From NCBI GenBank assembly GCA_003117195.1, contig BDSI01000030.1:859211-923210 (forward strand): 64,000 nt of DNA, given 5' to 3'. The stretch is from Eudorina sp. 2006-703-Eu-15. Lineage: Eukaryota > Chlorophyta > Chlorophyceae > Chlamydomonadales > Volvocaceae. Both the position numbers and the translations under genes were made by a program. Position 1 is the first letter of the stretch, and every line of letters starts with the position of its first letter. This document shows, piece by piece, positions 34,101-45,600 of the stretch. Under the pieces are notes generated by a model. That model was given only the letters and a program-made list of their open reading frames with translations, had not been told where the DNA came from and did not search any database.

Positions 34101-35969
34101 GTGAGGTCAAAGCTTCTCACGGGGGACGGCTGTCAAGCAACGTCCGTTGGGGTCTGTGGGCCCAATGATAACCACGCGAATATTCCTTGTCTCACCAGCG
34201 TGACCCACTCGTCCAGGTTGGAAGCAATCATCTGCAGAAGTGACTTGCGGTGCCGCTCGCCCGCGTCGATGGTGGTCTGCAGCTCGCGAATGCGCGCCGT
34301 CACCTCGCTGTCCATTTGCCGCTGCCGAGTTGGGTCGTCCGGGAAGGGATAGCGGTTCGCGCCAAAAGCCTCGCAAATCTGCGGGGTAGAAGCAATAAAT
34401 GCTGTAAATAAAAGAATAACGATATTCCGCCTCGAAGCTTGTATAGGAACCGAAGCCTTGGCGGGAAATAACACCAATTTACACGGTTGCAGATCAAATT
34501 CGCTGGCATATACAAATCGAGGCGGATGGATGCTACTTGGCGCTGGTGGTGAGCGCGGAACCCTCGCACACGTCGAAGTAACTGAATGAGGTGATGGATG
34601 AAGTAGTATACCCCTCCTTGATCGCTGAGGACTTCCTGGGTCAGCGTCAGACGCGGCGACATCAGTATCGATTCACACACGGAACGGAGGCGCGGTCTTT
34701 GCACTGGCTCTGTACAGCAACACGTCGGCCGGGAGGGAGATGTTTCCTACCTTCATAATCTTGACCTTCGACCTGTCGCCAGCGAAGAAGATGACGAACA
34801 CGTGCTTGCTGACCGTCTCGTTTGAAATGGGGTCCTTCACCTCCCCAACAGCACCTTGGCGCAGGTACATGTTGCCGCGCGTAGCCCGGAATAACAGCCT
34901 TTCGAAGCCGTTTACTTTGTCAGCGGGAATGGTGCCCGCCACAAACCCAATGCGCGCCACCTTCTCCTGAGCCTATGCAGCCGGGAAACGAGGGCACGAG
35001 ATTGTAAGTCCAAGCATTATGGACTGAGCCTGCTGATAATTATTACGCCACCACGCTGCCCGACGCCCCATGAACATCTCGGCACATCTGGCGACACGCC
35101 GAACCCTCATCCCACTTGCGCACAACAGGCGTGCCCGCCCTGGCCGGCGCCCCTGCATGCCAGTACGTACCCCCATCTCCAGTAGGGGAGCGTCAGGGTT
35201 CTCCTGGACGCCGGAGTAATCGCGGTCGAACGCGTCCACGCGCACGTTCGCCTTCGCTTTGTCAAAAAACTTGCCCGCGTGCTCCAGCACCACCTGTGCG
35301 CCAATCCATAAAAGTTATCAAATTCCTGCTGAATTACAGCAACATAATTCAATGCAATCCATCTCAGTAACTCGGTAGGAGCCCAACTACAATCACGTAC
35401 CTGCAGCTCAACCAGCTCATTGTAGGTCCGGTCAAGCCGCTCCGTGTTCTCATTCATGTTAATGAGCTCCTTTTCCAGCTCTTCCAATTTGTTTTCCAAG
35501 TCGTCAAGCTCATGCTTGCCCGTCGGCGCAACACGCACCGCAGGCGTCAACCCGGCCTTCTCCACCTGCTCCTGAAAAAAGCGTAGCCGACGAGCCATCT
35601 CATCGCAACGCTTCACCTGTACGGGGGCGTGTGGCCAGGGCCGGCAGGCCGGTGGACAGCCGCTCAATCAATCAGTTTAATTCTTCAATAACAAGCCCCT
35701 TCGTCGGCACTGACTCTGGTCTCATGATAAAATATTTTAACACAGCGGGCAAGCATCAAATAGAGCACTGCAGGTACCTGATTGGCGTAGGTTCGCTGGA
35801 AGGCGCTTTTCTCCGTGTTCAGGTCCTTGAACTGCAGCAAGCCAACATCGCCAAGAGCCGCCACAGTGTCATGAGCACTTTCACTGGGGATCAGCAGGCG
35901 GACCAGCTCCATCTCCTCGCTCCGCCATAGGTCTATGTTCTGGAATCCGAAGTCCAAAAGCTTGTTCAT
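31185..35969 (-). CDS. VHA-a: V-type proton ATPase subunit a (Vph1/VHA-a family)
   Basis: Fourteen exons: 35969-35778, 35616-35401, 35293-35171, 34966-34751, 34378-34196, 34045-33893, 33545-33288, 33146-32917, 32778-32700, 32602-32499, 32409-32258, 32176-32022, 31930-31745 and 31535-31185 (TGA). They sum to exactly 866 codons, so 865 residues against about 820-850 in the family. The protein couples V1 rotation to proton flow through the Vo ring in vacuolar, contractile-vacuole or Golgi membranes. The cytosolic half starts [13 protein letters not shown] and has [10 protein letters not shown] and long helices ([18 protein letters not shown]). The membrane half has [17 protein letters not shown]-type helices and [18 protein letters not shown], whose Arg near residue 769 matches the essential Arg of yeast Vph1. 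[16 protein letters not shown] near the end carries the second conserved Arg. A His/Gly-rich loop (exon 13) is unusual. Confidence 0.95.
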
Positions 35970-37795
35970 TTTGCTGGTGCCCCCGCAGGGGCTGCACAAG
36001 TACAAAAGTAAAATTGAAGACTAAAGCATCATCGGGGTCCCCTAAAACACCCTGAGGCGCGGCGACGCAATAGCGATTTCTGTCTGAGGATCCGTACAAA
36101 ACCGTCGCAACCGCCGTGGTACAAGCAACTTGTTTTGCAACTGCACTTTCAATGCGGGACTTGTATCGACAAGATACATGCTATGGTGTCGATCGTCTGA
36201 CATTATGTGGCATGTAGGGATCAGCACGAGCGGTGAACGGCGTCATCCTGGGCCTTCGCGTGTCATCAGCACCAGCGCTCTTGAGATCGAAGTGGACACA
36301 GCATACCGCGATCAACAACAGCGTGCTTAAGATCGGAATGCAAACAACATACGGCGGGAGGGCTGCTGTGCTGCCGCAGGGTCGCTGAGGAGGGTCATTC
36401 TTTGGCGCTGACCGGCGTATTTGTTCCAATGTTTGCGGTTCAGCACGTTGTGTCAGCACAAAGCTTGCGACGATGTAGGCTGCGACAACCAGAAAGCAGC
36501 GTTTGGAACGGTTTGGACGAACGGTATCGTGCGCGTCCGTTGTTATTGGGCGCCCTAAGCAACGCTCGTAGTCACGACGTTGCGAACGCCACAGGCTTGC
36601 CCACGTTGAATCATATGAATGAATGAACGTTACAGTGGACCCTGAAAACGGATCAACGGTGCATACGGCGAACCGACCCCCGCGCCCAGCGACAGTGTTG
36701 GCCAACTGCCTGACAGGAAGAGCCCCACCAGGCCCTCCATCACGCTCGTGCCGAAGGCACGCAGGGTCATGCACTTTGTTGCTCGGATGCTTGCAAGCGA
36801 CAAATCTGGTTGCATGGGAGGGGCCATGGCGGAAACGCGGGCTTGAATTGTGCATTTGCGGGTCCACGGTGACAGACTGAACGATTGCAACTGCGGCGTG
36901 GGGCGAGGTCAGGGGTCGTACATGCCAGCTGTGCTTGCGGGTATGCTCCCTTATGCCTGATGCTTCGCAATGTTAGGGTCACCGTCTCCATATCGCCTAG
37001 CAAGCCTGGCCCCGTGGGATTCATGTCCGCGGGAAGGTCCTGCCGTTTGCGAACCCACGGGCCGTCGTTGGCTTGGCCGTTGGGCGGAGGGCAGGGGGCC
37101 CTTACCCGGATTGTGGTGGCACGGTAACGAACATCAATCATATGATGCGGTCCCCTCCCGGGTCCCGGCCCCCTCCCCGCCACGTGGTTCGGCGGGTCTG
37201 GTGCGGTTTCCAGGAGAGGCAATGCTGGCGGCTGGCGCACTGGTAACCTGGTGTGTTGGCCGGTGTGGCTGCAACCCCACCCCTCCGGGTGCTGGAGGAT
37301 GGGTGCGCAGTCGTTGGTGGGGGTTGATGAGATGAGATGAGGCGCCTACGCACTAGGCCCGTTGGACGACCGATACTCAGGGCCCAACTTGTGACAGTTA
37401 CGGATACATTGCGTCCCTCATCAAGCAGACCCAGCCCCGCACACCTGGTCGATCCGTAATCTGTCTGAGGCACGTGCGGTCAGTGCGATCGGTCGCCACG
37501 TGGCACGCCGCGTGACCTCCAGCACCGACGAAAGGGTGCCAAGTGCGGTACCCACGGACATGCCAGATGCCACGACAACGCGCGCGCAAGGCGCCGGTGT
37601 TGGCGCCATTTCGCGATCCGCAAAGCGGAGGTTTGAAGTCCCTGTCAGCAGACGCGAGCGCGACTGGAGCTGTCAATCCCCGGTCGGACCCCACCTGATC
37701 CCATCATCCTCCTGGGGCGCTTGGATCGCCTCATGTTTGGGTCGACATCAGATTGAGACGATCGACCTCGATCGACCGTCGGCTGTGTTGAGGAG
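35970..37795. other. Upstream flank of the V-ATPase gene, no supportable gene
   Basis: Sequence 5' of the V-ATPase start. ORFs of 60-230 codons overlap on both strands without recognisable motifs. One member of the GAAT-tailed repeat family is present near 36610-36660 (GAATGAATGAACGTTACAG). Confidence 0.45.
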
Positions 37796-37802
37796 TGCAC
37801 CT

Positions 37803-38360
37803 GGGGCTTTTTTTATTGAAGATGTTACATCAGACCCCGCGGCTCATCGGTGACAAAGCTTCCTCACCATACACTGCGCACGCGAAATCGCGCCACCATG
37901 GCGCACCGGACAGGCTCCACAAGTGCACCGAAACTCCTCCCGTGCCCACTCTACCAGGGAACCACCCCGTCCCTGAGAGCCAACCACAGCCAGGTATAAA
38001 GCCCGCTCAGGGGGAGTTCGCCACCAGGGCGCCCCTATTAGCGAACCACCACCCCAGCCAAGGCGGGCTCACGTCTCCGGCGGAGGCCCGTAGTCTTGGA
38101 AGGGGACGGGGGCTCGTGAGCCACCATCAGGGACCTGCCCATACGGTCCACCGGTCCGAAAAACCCTCCCTACCCTATCAAGGGCGTCAACGGTCCACAG
38201 AGCGCACAGTCGCCTCGTCCACCCGCGACCCACTTCTACTCAGCGCCCACTGGACTTCGGCTAATTACCCTGCTGGCCTGACGGCACAAAAGACGATCAT
38301 CCTGCTGTTGGCTGTCACCAATGACCCGCGGGTCCGCTGTAACATCCTTAATAAAAATAC
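37803..38360. mobile_element. Element with about 45-bp imperfect terminal inverted repeats
   Basis: The left end (37811-37854) and the reverse complement of the right end (38313-38357) align as TTTTATTRARGATGTTACA and then CAG/CGG ACCCCGCGG..TCAT.GGTGACA, roughly 80% identical over 45 bp. The 7-mer TGCACCT occurs at 37796-37802 and 38361-38367, a possible target duplication. A 203-codon open frame runs through it (37795-38406, +), Pro/His/Arg-rich with no known domain. It could be a non-autonomous DNA element or two inverted copies of the dispersed GTTACAGCGG repeat. Confidence 0.5.
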
Positions 38361-39668
38361 TGCACCTTCACCGAAGGGGTGCGTACTGCGTAGCCCCCAC
38401 AGCTGACCAGCCCTTCCTCGGTATTCCCAGCTCTGCGAAGTCGTAGAGCCGGCTCCAAAACGCCGCCACTGCCCGCCGGGCTGCTGCGGGCGTGCAACCG
38501 AAGGGATGTGGTAGTGCAGAAGCGTCTAGCGTTACGATAATGCCGATTCGGTTACCGTTCCCGGCGGCGCGTACTGCAGGTTGCTTTTGGGGCTACCTAC
38601 CTTTTTGAGCTTGCTGAACCTATGCACGCCGATCCACCTTCAACAACACCCGGACTAGCACCCTTGTACTCTCGCACACTCTCGCGCGTTAGTCGCGTTT
38701 TCGTTGTAATGCAACAGGCCTGTACGGATTGAATGAATGAATGAACGTTACAGCGGGCGCCGAAAAGGGCCCCGCATTTTTTCCGGCTTCGAGGAAGCCG
38801 ACTCGCGACTCCCTACTTGTTACAGGGCTAGACTGAACCAAATGCCCCAATAACCTTTCAGCAGCGAACCTGTAATTGCAAACAATAACACAACCAATAG
38901 CAGTTCAGAGGCACCTGACTAGAGCAACCTGAATACTTGCGTCGTCGAGCGACATTACCATGTCGCCCTGCGCTATATATTTCCGCGTTAATCTTATGAA
39001 TATATATATATATTTTGTTTTGTAGATGGCTTAAATAATCAGGTAGCGAGTTCGTGGGAACCGGGTGGGAAACCCGACGGTGCACGGGAAATTCACTGCG
39101 ACTGTTGCTCTAGAAGGGAACGACTTCATTACGAACATCTAGCATACTTGCGCCTTACATAAATTTCAGCTAATCTGTTTTCGAGATCGCGCACCCTAAA
39201 TGACGAAGCGAGCCGCGCAGCGCGCAATTCCGAAGGAGGTTTTCCCTGGTTTGCATACTTGCTTGCTTATTAGGCCGACGACAGCAGTTACGAGGGCCCA
39301 TACCTTTCTTTTGAGGAACGTCTGAGTGGTCAATTTATAGGTTTACAACCTCAATGCCGCTGGACTGTCACCTTTCCATAACCCTAACCGCCAGGAACCG
39401 CCATAGCGCGTCTTTCCGTCACGTACGTGCGACTTAACACACAAATACAAATTGAAAAACCAAACAATGTAATATTAGTGCGTTTATGCTGCGGGTGCAG
39501 CTGTGCAATATCCCAACTGCACGAGATTTGCATCGAGCGCTTTATTATAGCGCGCGTGGCGCCTCGGCGAGGCCCTCAACGGCGTTGAGTGCCCTACGCA
39601 CTTCTGGACGCCCGTTCTGGGCCGTATTACCAGGATTAAGTGTCTTGTAGGTTGTAGCCAGAAGTATC
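38361..39668. other. AT-richer upstream flank of the first monooxygenase
   Basis: No gene I can support. It includes a GAAT-tailed repeat copy near 38728-38760 and an AT run near 39000. The GC content drops clearly relative to the rest of the window, and the last few hundred bases are likely promoter and 5' UTR of the gene at 39669. Confidence 0.45.
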
Positions 39669-42600
39669 ATGCCCACGTTAACTACGATTGCGGACCGCAG
39701 CAGGACCGCCATGTCAAAATGTGAATCCCACCCGGGGAAGTCCAGTCTGTTTCCGGCACACGCCCCTCGTTCAGCGCGTGCCAACGCTGTTGCAGCGGCA
39801 CCGCGACATCTCATCTCCGCGGATTCCGCCGAGCGCCACCACCTCGACGTGGCCATCATCGGCGGGGGCCCCGCGGGGCTGGCGACCGCCAAGGCGCTCC
39901 AGGCGGTGATGGGCCCGGGGGCGGACGTCAAGGTGGGCCCTCTCTTCGCCTAGGGTATGGTCGGTACCATGAATCCAATGCCCACGGCCACAGCGGCCGT
40001 TAGGGAGGGACAGATGGCTGGTACGCACTGCGCGTGGGATGTGCGCATATGCAAGAATGAACGTTGCAGCACATATGCGTACGTACATTCAACCCTGCCG
40101 CATGGCCAGGCATGGCCTCTCACATCGGGCGTTCACTCGGGCGCGGCTGGGGGGGCTGGGCTGTCAACCACCAGCACTTCCCAGACCACTTTACCCCGCC
40201 ACACCACCATTCCACGAGCCGTGCTCCGCGCCCTCGCCTCCAACAGGTCTTCGAGGCGGGCGCCTCGTACAACCGCAACCTGGGGGCGGGTGTCTCCATC
40301 CACATCAACGGCTGGCGAGCGCTTCACGCGGTCGACAGGGAGATGGCAGAGAGGTAAATGCGGCGGGTGCGGGCGGCTGCGTGCCTGCAAGCCAGCCAGC
40401 CAGCGGCTCGCCTGTACCGCCTGCAAGGCCCCTCTGGCGGATAGCCGGCCCCCCAGGGCGGTCGTTCGTTGGGAGCGGGCGAGGTCTGCGGCGCCGCAGG
40501 CAATCCAAGGAGATCCGCGCGCTGCCGTAACCTGGTTATAGTCCCGCGTCCCTGATGAACTGATGAGCCCGTCCATGAGCTGTCGCGGGTGCCCCCCTCC
40601 CCCGTCCCCTGCTGCCAACCCGTCGCGCAGGATGCGCTCCCGGAGCCTCCTCATCACCTCTGCTCGCGTCACGAACGAGGCGGGCGCGCCGCTGATGTTC
40701 GGACCCCCGACTAGGACCGACCACGAGGCGTCCATCAAGGTGTTGGGTGCTGGTGGGCCCTACACATGTCGTGCAGCGGCGGCGCAGCACTGGGGGCTCT
40801 CTATGTCGCGCAGCCCCGTAGGTTAGGACGTTTGAGGGAAGCCGCCCCTGTGTGCACTACTCGCTGTCGCCTGTGCGCTGCACCTACATTGCTCAAAGGA
40901 CGGGCGCCCCCGGGCGTCAGCCCGGGAGGTCCCTCCCTGGATATGCGTCACGATGGGTGCGCGCGTCATCGGCCCTCCTCTGCCCTGACGCGCCTACCTG
41001 AGCCGTGGACCATGTGAGCACCGTACGGTCATGACTTCATCCGGTGCGTATTGGCGAGCGACACGCCTGCCGTGGTACCGGTCCACTACTGGCGTGAACG
41101 CGTGATGGCCCCGGCGCCTGCGGCCCAGCGCCCTCACCGGCGTATCGTATCCAACCCGGCGCATCCCCCCACCTGCTGTATGTCCCAGGCCCACGGGCAC
41201 ACCGAGACGATGACCCACTGGGGCGACATCCGGGAGGTGCTGTACGAGTCGCTGCCGCCGGGTGAGGTGGACCGCCAGGGCGTGGGCGTGGGCGTGGGTA
41301 CGGTAGCGGGGATCAGGGCAGCTCCGCACCGACCGCAGGGGGTGTGCGTGCAGCTGCCTCGGAAGGTGTTGAGATGCCCCCTGGGATACTGTCGTTACAT
41401 GTACGGCAGATGACGTGACCATCTGCCGTATGTATCCGCCATAGTTAGCTCACTTCGACACGACGTTTTTCGTCATGCCGATTCCATTGGAAAAGGTCCA
41501 TTGCGTGGTATACATAGCGGGTACTCATTCGTCTTCGGAAGTGCCCGCCATCCCCCACCGCGCCTGGCGTGCATCCTGATGCCGTACTGGCGTGCATCCT
41601 GATGCCGTACTGGCGTGCAGGCACGGTGCAGTTCGGCAGCCGCCTGGTGGGCCTTACGCCGGGGCAGCTGGGCGGCGAACCGGCGGTGGTGGAGCTGCAG
41701 GTAGCTGGGGGGCCAGGGAACTAAGCGGGGGGGAAGGGAAGCCGAGCATTTGGGATGGAAGGGCTCGGTTTAGTTCCATTTGAGCGGATGTTGAAGCGAA
41801 GGACCCGCCGGATTCTTACCCCCCCAACAGACAGGATTGGACCTCCAGATGTTAACAGTGACAGCCCATGATGAATGAATGAATGATGTAATTAATGCCC
41901 CTCGAAGGTGACCCACGACTCGCAGCAGGAGGGTGCGTGTGACGGCGCCAGTGGCGGCCCCCGCTCCGGAACCGGCTCCGGGCCCTCCAGCGGCGGCCGC
42001 GTCCTCCGCGTGACCGCCGACCTGGTCATCGCGGCGGACGGCTACTACAGCCGAACCAAGAGGCTGGTGAGCACGGGCTGGACGGGGCGGGGCCGCGGGC
42101 GAGAGCGGGCCTGAGAGGTGCTTTGAGGAGGGCGAGCGAGTCAGTGACGCGGGCTGCAGATTATTGATCGGGAAGATCCCCGGATGTCAAGCACCGCACA
42201 CGGTACCTTGCTCGAGCAAGCAGCGGATGCCAGATGGTGACGTGGCATCTGTGTGGCTCGCCCCAAATCATTTCTTGTTGTTGTTGTTGTTGTTGTGTTA
42301 CATGGTTGGGGGTGCGTAACCCCATACCTGCACATACCCATACGAGCCGGAGGCCCAAGGGCAAACAAAACGCCCAAAAGCACTGGTTTGCAATACCGCA
42401 TTAACAGGAGTCGACGAGACTAGCGCCCAAAGGGCACGATAGAATTACGGTGAGCCCACATGCGCTCCAACATCTTTGCCAAACGAGCCGGATCCCAGGC
42501 AATCGCCTCCCTCATCGTATTAGGGCGGTGAAACCCTTCCTCAGCGCGTATTGCATCGTAAGCCGGGCAGTCGAGTAGAACATGCTTCTCGTCTTCAATC

Positions 42601-45600
42601 TGGTCTTCAGAGCGGCAGCAACGGCAGACCCGTTGTCCTCTAGGGACATGGTGCCTACCCCTCCGCGCCCTGTTAGACTCAAGTGCCCAACAACAAAGCC
42701 TGAATTGCATTAGCTTCCGGTGCGCAGAACGGGGGATAAAAACTGTAGCGTGCGGTTGCCACATAACGGCCGCCGCACCCATAAACGACAGGCCCATCCA
42801 ATGCTTGTACTTCGACATATGGATCCCCGGCTGTTTCCCGTCTGATGGGTAATTGTCTGGCTCGACATCGAGGCGCACATGTTCCCAACCGCTCATTAGT
42901 CGTTCCCTCATCGCCGTCACAATCTGAGCCTCGGGGACGGGACCGCTCGGTGACGTACCACCCGGTCGCCGTCAGGGTGGCTATCTTATTTTGCAGAGTA
43001 TCTACGGCCGGAGATACTCCTTGCCCAATCGTGCTGAAAGTATCTGTCGGAGGGAGCTTTTGCCGGCATTTTATCTACTCAAAGGGGGCTTTTCCCCGTG
43101 CGAGAGGCCATGAGTATCTAAAACCCCATTTTCCCACCAAGGGAAAGTATCTATCAAAACGCAAGGTTTTCGGCCGAATATATATTTATATCTTAAGATA
43201 GCCACCCTGGTCGCCGTACTTGGTTCCTCCCCCTCCTGAAACATGCACTGGTCTGCGTTGTCATGGGACCTGTGGTGGATTGCGTCCGGTTGGCCCTCAA
43301 CGACGTACGGTATGTGCGCGCATATGTCCGTCTGCCCCCCCCCCCCATCCAGGCGTTTGCCCCACGGTCCGTCTGCCCCCCCCATCCAGGCGTTCGGCGC
43401 CTCCGGCCCTCCGCTGCTGCCCGCCTACCGCGGCAAGGTCATCTGGCGCGCGCTGCTGGCCTACGAGCGCCCCGACCAGGTGCCGCCCCTGCTGCGGGAG
43501 CTGGGCAGCAAGAGGGAGGCCATGGCCTGGCTGCCGGAGGGGAAGGTGGGTACGGTAGCTGGGCGCCGGGTGGGCGCGTCAAGGAGGACCAGTCGCCACG
43601 CGCGCGCACCGACAGCTAGGGGGCGCGGACCGGTATCGGGTCATATGAAAGAACGCTACAGCGGACCCCAAAGGGATCAACGGTGTATACCAGGGCAAGA
43701 CCCAGCAGGCCCCAGGTCATATGACAAGATGACGGACTGGGACACGGCGTGGGGCGGCCGCCGTCACCCTGGCGGGCAGATGGCTGGGGCAACACGCAGC
43801 AGCGCATAGGTAGTGGTTGCTAGTACGAATATTAAGGATGTTACAGCGGACCCCGCGGGTTATCGGTATCTCTAGTATGAGGATCATGGCAGTCAAAGGA
43901 TACCGAAGTTACCCTCATGAACAAGGAGTGGGGTCCTGACTTACCTGTATAAGATAAGGTCGGGAGTTCGATTCATGTCGGGAGATGTCGCGTCCTCCTG
44001 TAACCCGAGCGGGGACTGATAGCTGGAAGCACCGCATGATTCCATCGGTCCAGAACGTCTGCGTTGATGGTGTACCCGCTCTGAGCCTACAGTCGGCAAC
44101 GGCCCTTCCTTGACGGGGGGTGGTCGTGGTTGATGATTCCCCCGGGACCGCGTGAGGCAGTCACCTGAGCAGCGAACACGGGGAGCTGCGGGCGGCAGAC
44201 GGATCGTGTGCCTGAGTGGGCGGCTGGGCTACCCGATGGGTCCGCTGCGGTGCGACCAACTGTTTTGGCAACCTCGCGACGGTGGTTGGCTTGCTGGCCA
44301 GCTGGGTGCGCAGCCCTGTGGGGGGCCCGTTCCGCCTGGGGACGCTCGTGACGGTGCGGTGCGTCAGCTCCGTCACTGACGACGCCCATGGTCACCCGTA
44401 CTGCCGTACCGCCGTACTGCAGACCGTCGAGCGCTCGGCCGTCCTGTACCCGGTGTGCGACAACCGCTTCGTGTGGACGTGCATCGCGCCGGCGGCGGAC
44501 ATCGAGGCCGCCGGTGGGTTACCGTTTTGGGGGCTACATTGATGCGTCACGGCCGGACAGATATGAATGAACGAATGAATGAATGAACGTTACAGCGGAC
44601 CCCAGAGGGATCACCGGTGTATACCAGGGCAAGCCCCAGCAGGCCCCACCGCCAAGGCGTCAAGACACCTCCACACCTCAACGCCGCACCCAAAAACACA
44701 CCGGGCCATGACCCCACCCAGCCAGACACCGAAGCAAGGACAGATATGTAATGGTGGATGGTGCATGGGTTTTGGGGTCATCGCGGAGAAGGCGCGGGGG
44801 GGCGGCCTGTCCCCCGAGGACATGCCCGCGAGGGCAATCAATAACTTTTTTGTATGAGCCCCTTATGCACCAAGACAGTACCGATCCCTTTGGGGTCCGG
44901 TGTAACGTTCATTCATTCAGTACCGTATCCGTGGCTTTTTCACGTGTACTCGGTACTCTTTGGTGCCTGGTTGCTGCTTCCCGCCTTGCCGTGACGGGGC
45001 CCCGCAGGTCTGCCCCCCTGGAGCCCCCAGCGCAGCGCGGATCAGGACCTGGGTAACCAGCAAGCGGGTGAGGCCGGAAACCTGAAAATGCGAGGTCGCG
45101 ACATTCGCAAAGTTGCATGCCCCTGGGGCTCAGATACGGAAGCCGGCGACACGAACTAAATCATCAGACCCCCGAGGGTCCCCCGGGCGGCGCACCTGCT
45201 TCTGCTCTTCCACCTTTCTCTAACCGTTTCAAGGTGGACTCGTATCCCGACCACCTTGGTAGGTGCTATCAGTGATGTATTACCTCGGTATCATCCCCCG
45301 ACCTCCTCGCACGTTCCCAAAGCTGCTTGCACGACTGCCACCCGTTCATTTGGTCATAGGGGTCGCCGGCACAGGCGCCAAGCAGCGCTGCCTGGCCGTG
45401 TTCCGAAACTACCCGCGCGAGCTGCTGGACGTGATTTCCCACACCGACCCAGCAGCCGTCATGGAGCACGGCTACTACGCGCACGACATGTCGACCATCA
45501 CCGGGGTGAGCCACCGCTCATCATCGGCTGAATCGCGTTGTTGTCTGAGCAAAAACCGTGCTGATTAGTGAATGGACCAATGCATGTTACGTATATCGGG

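Noticed and set aside
42420..42920. Stand-alone zinc-finger gene inside the intron
   Set aside because: The Cys-His knuckle with the DCPAY context and a CAA tail fits the C-terminus of a LINE ORF better than a host gene.
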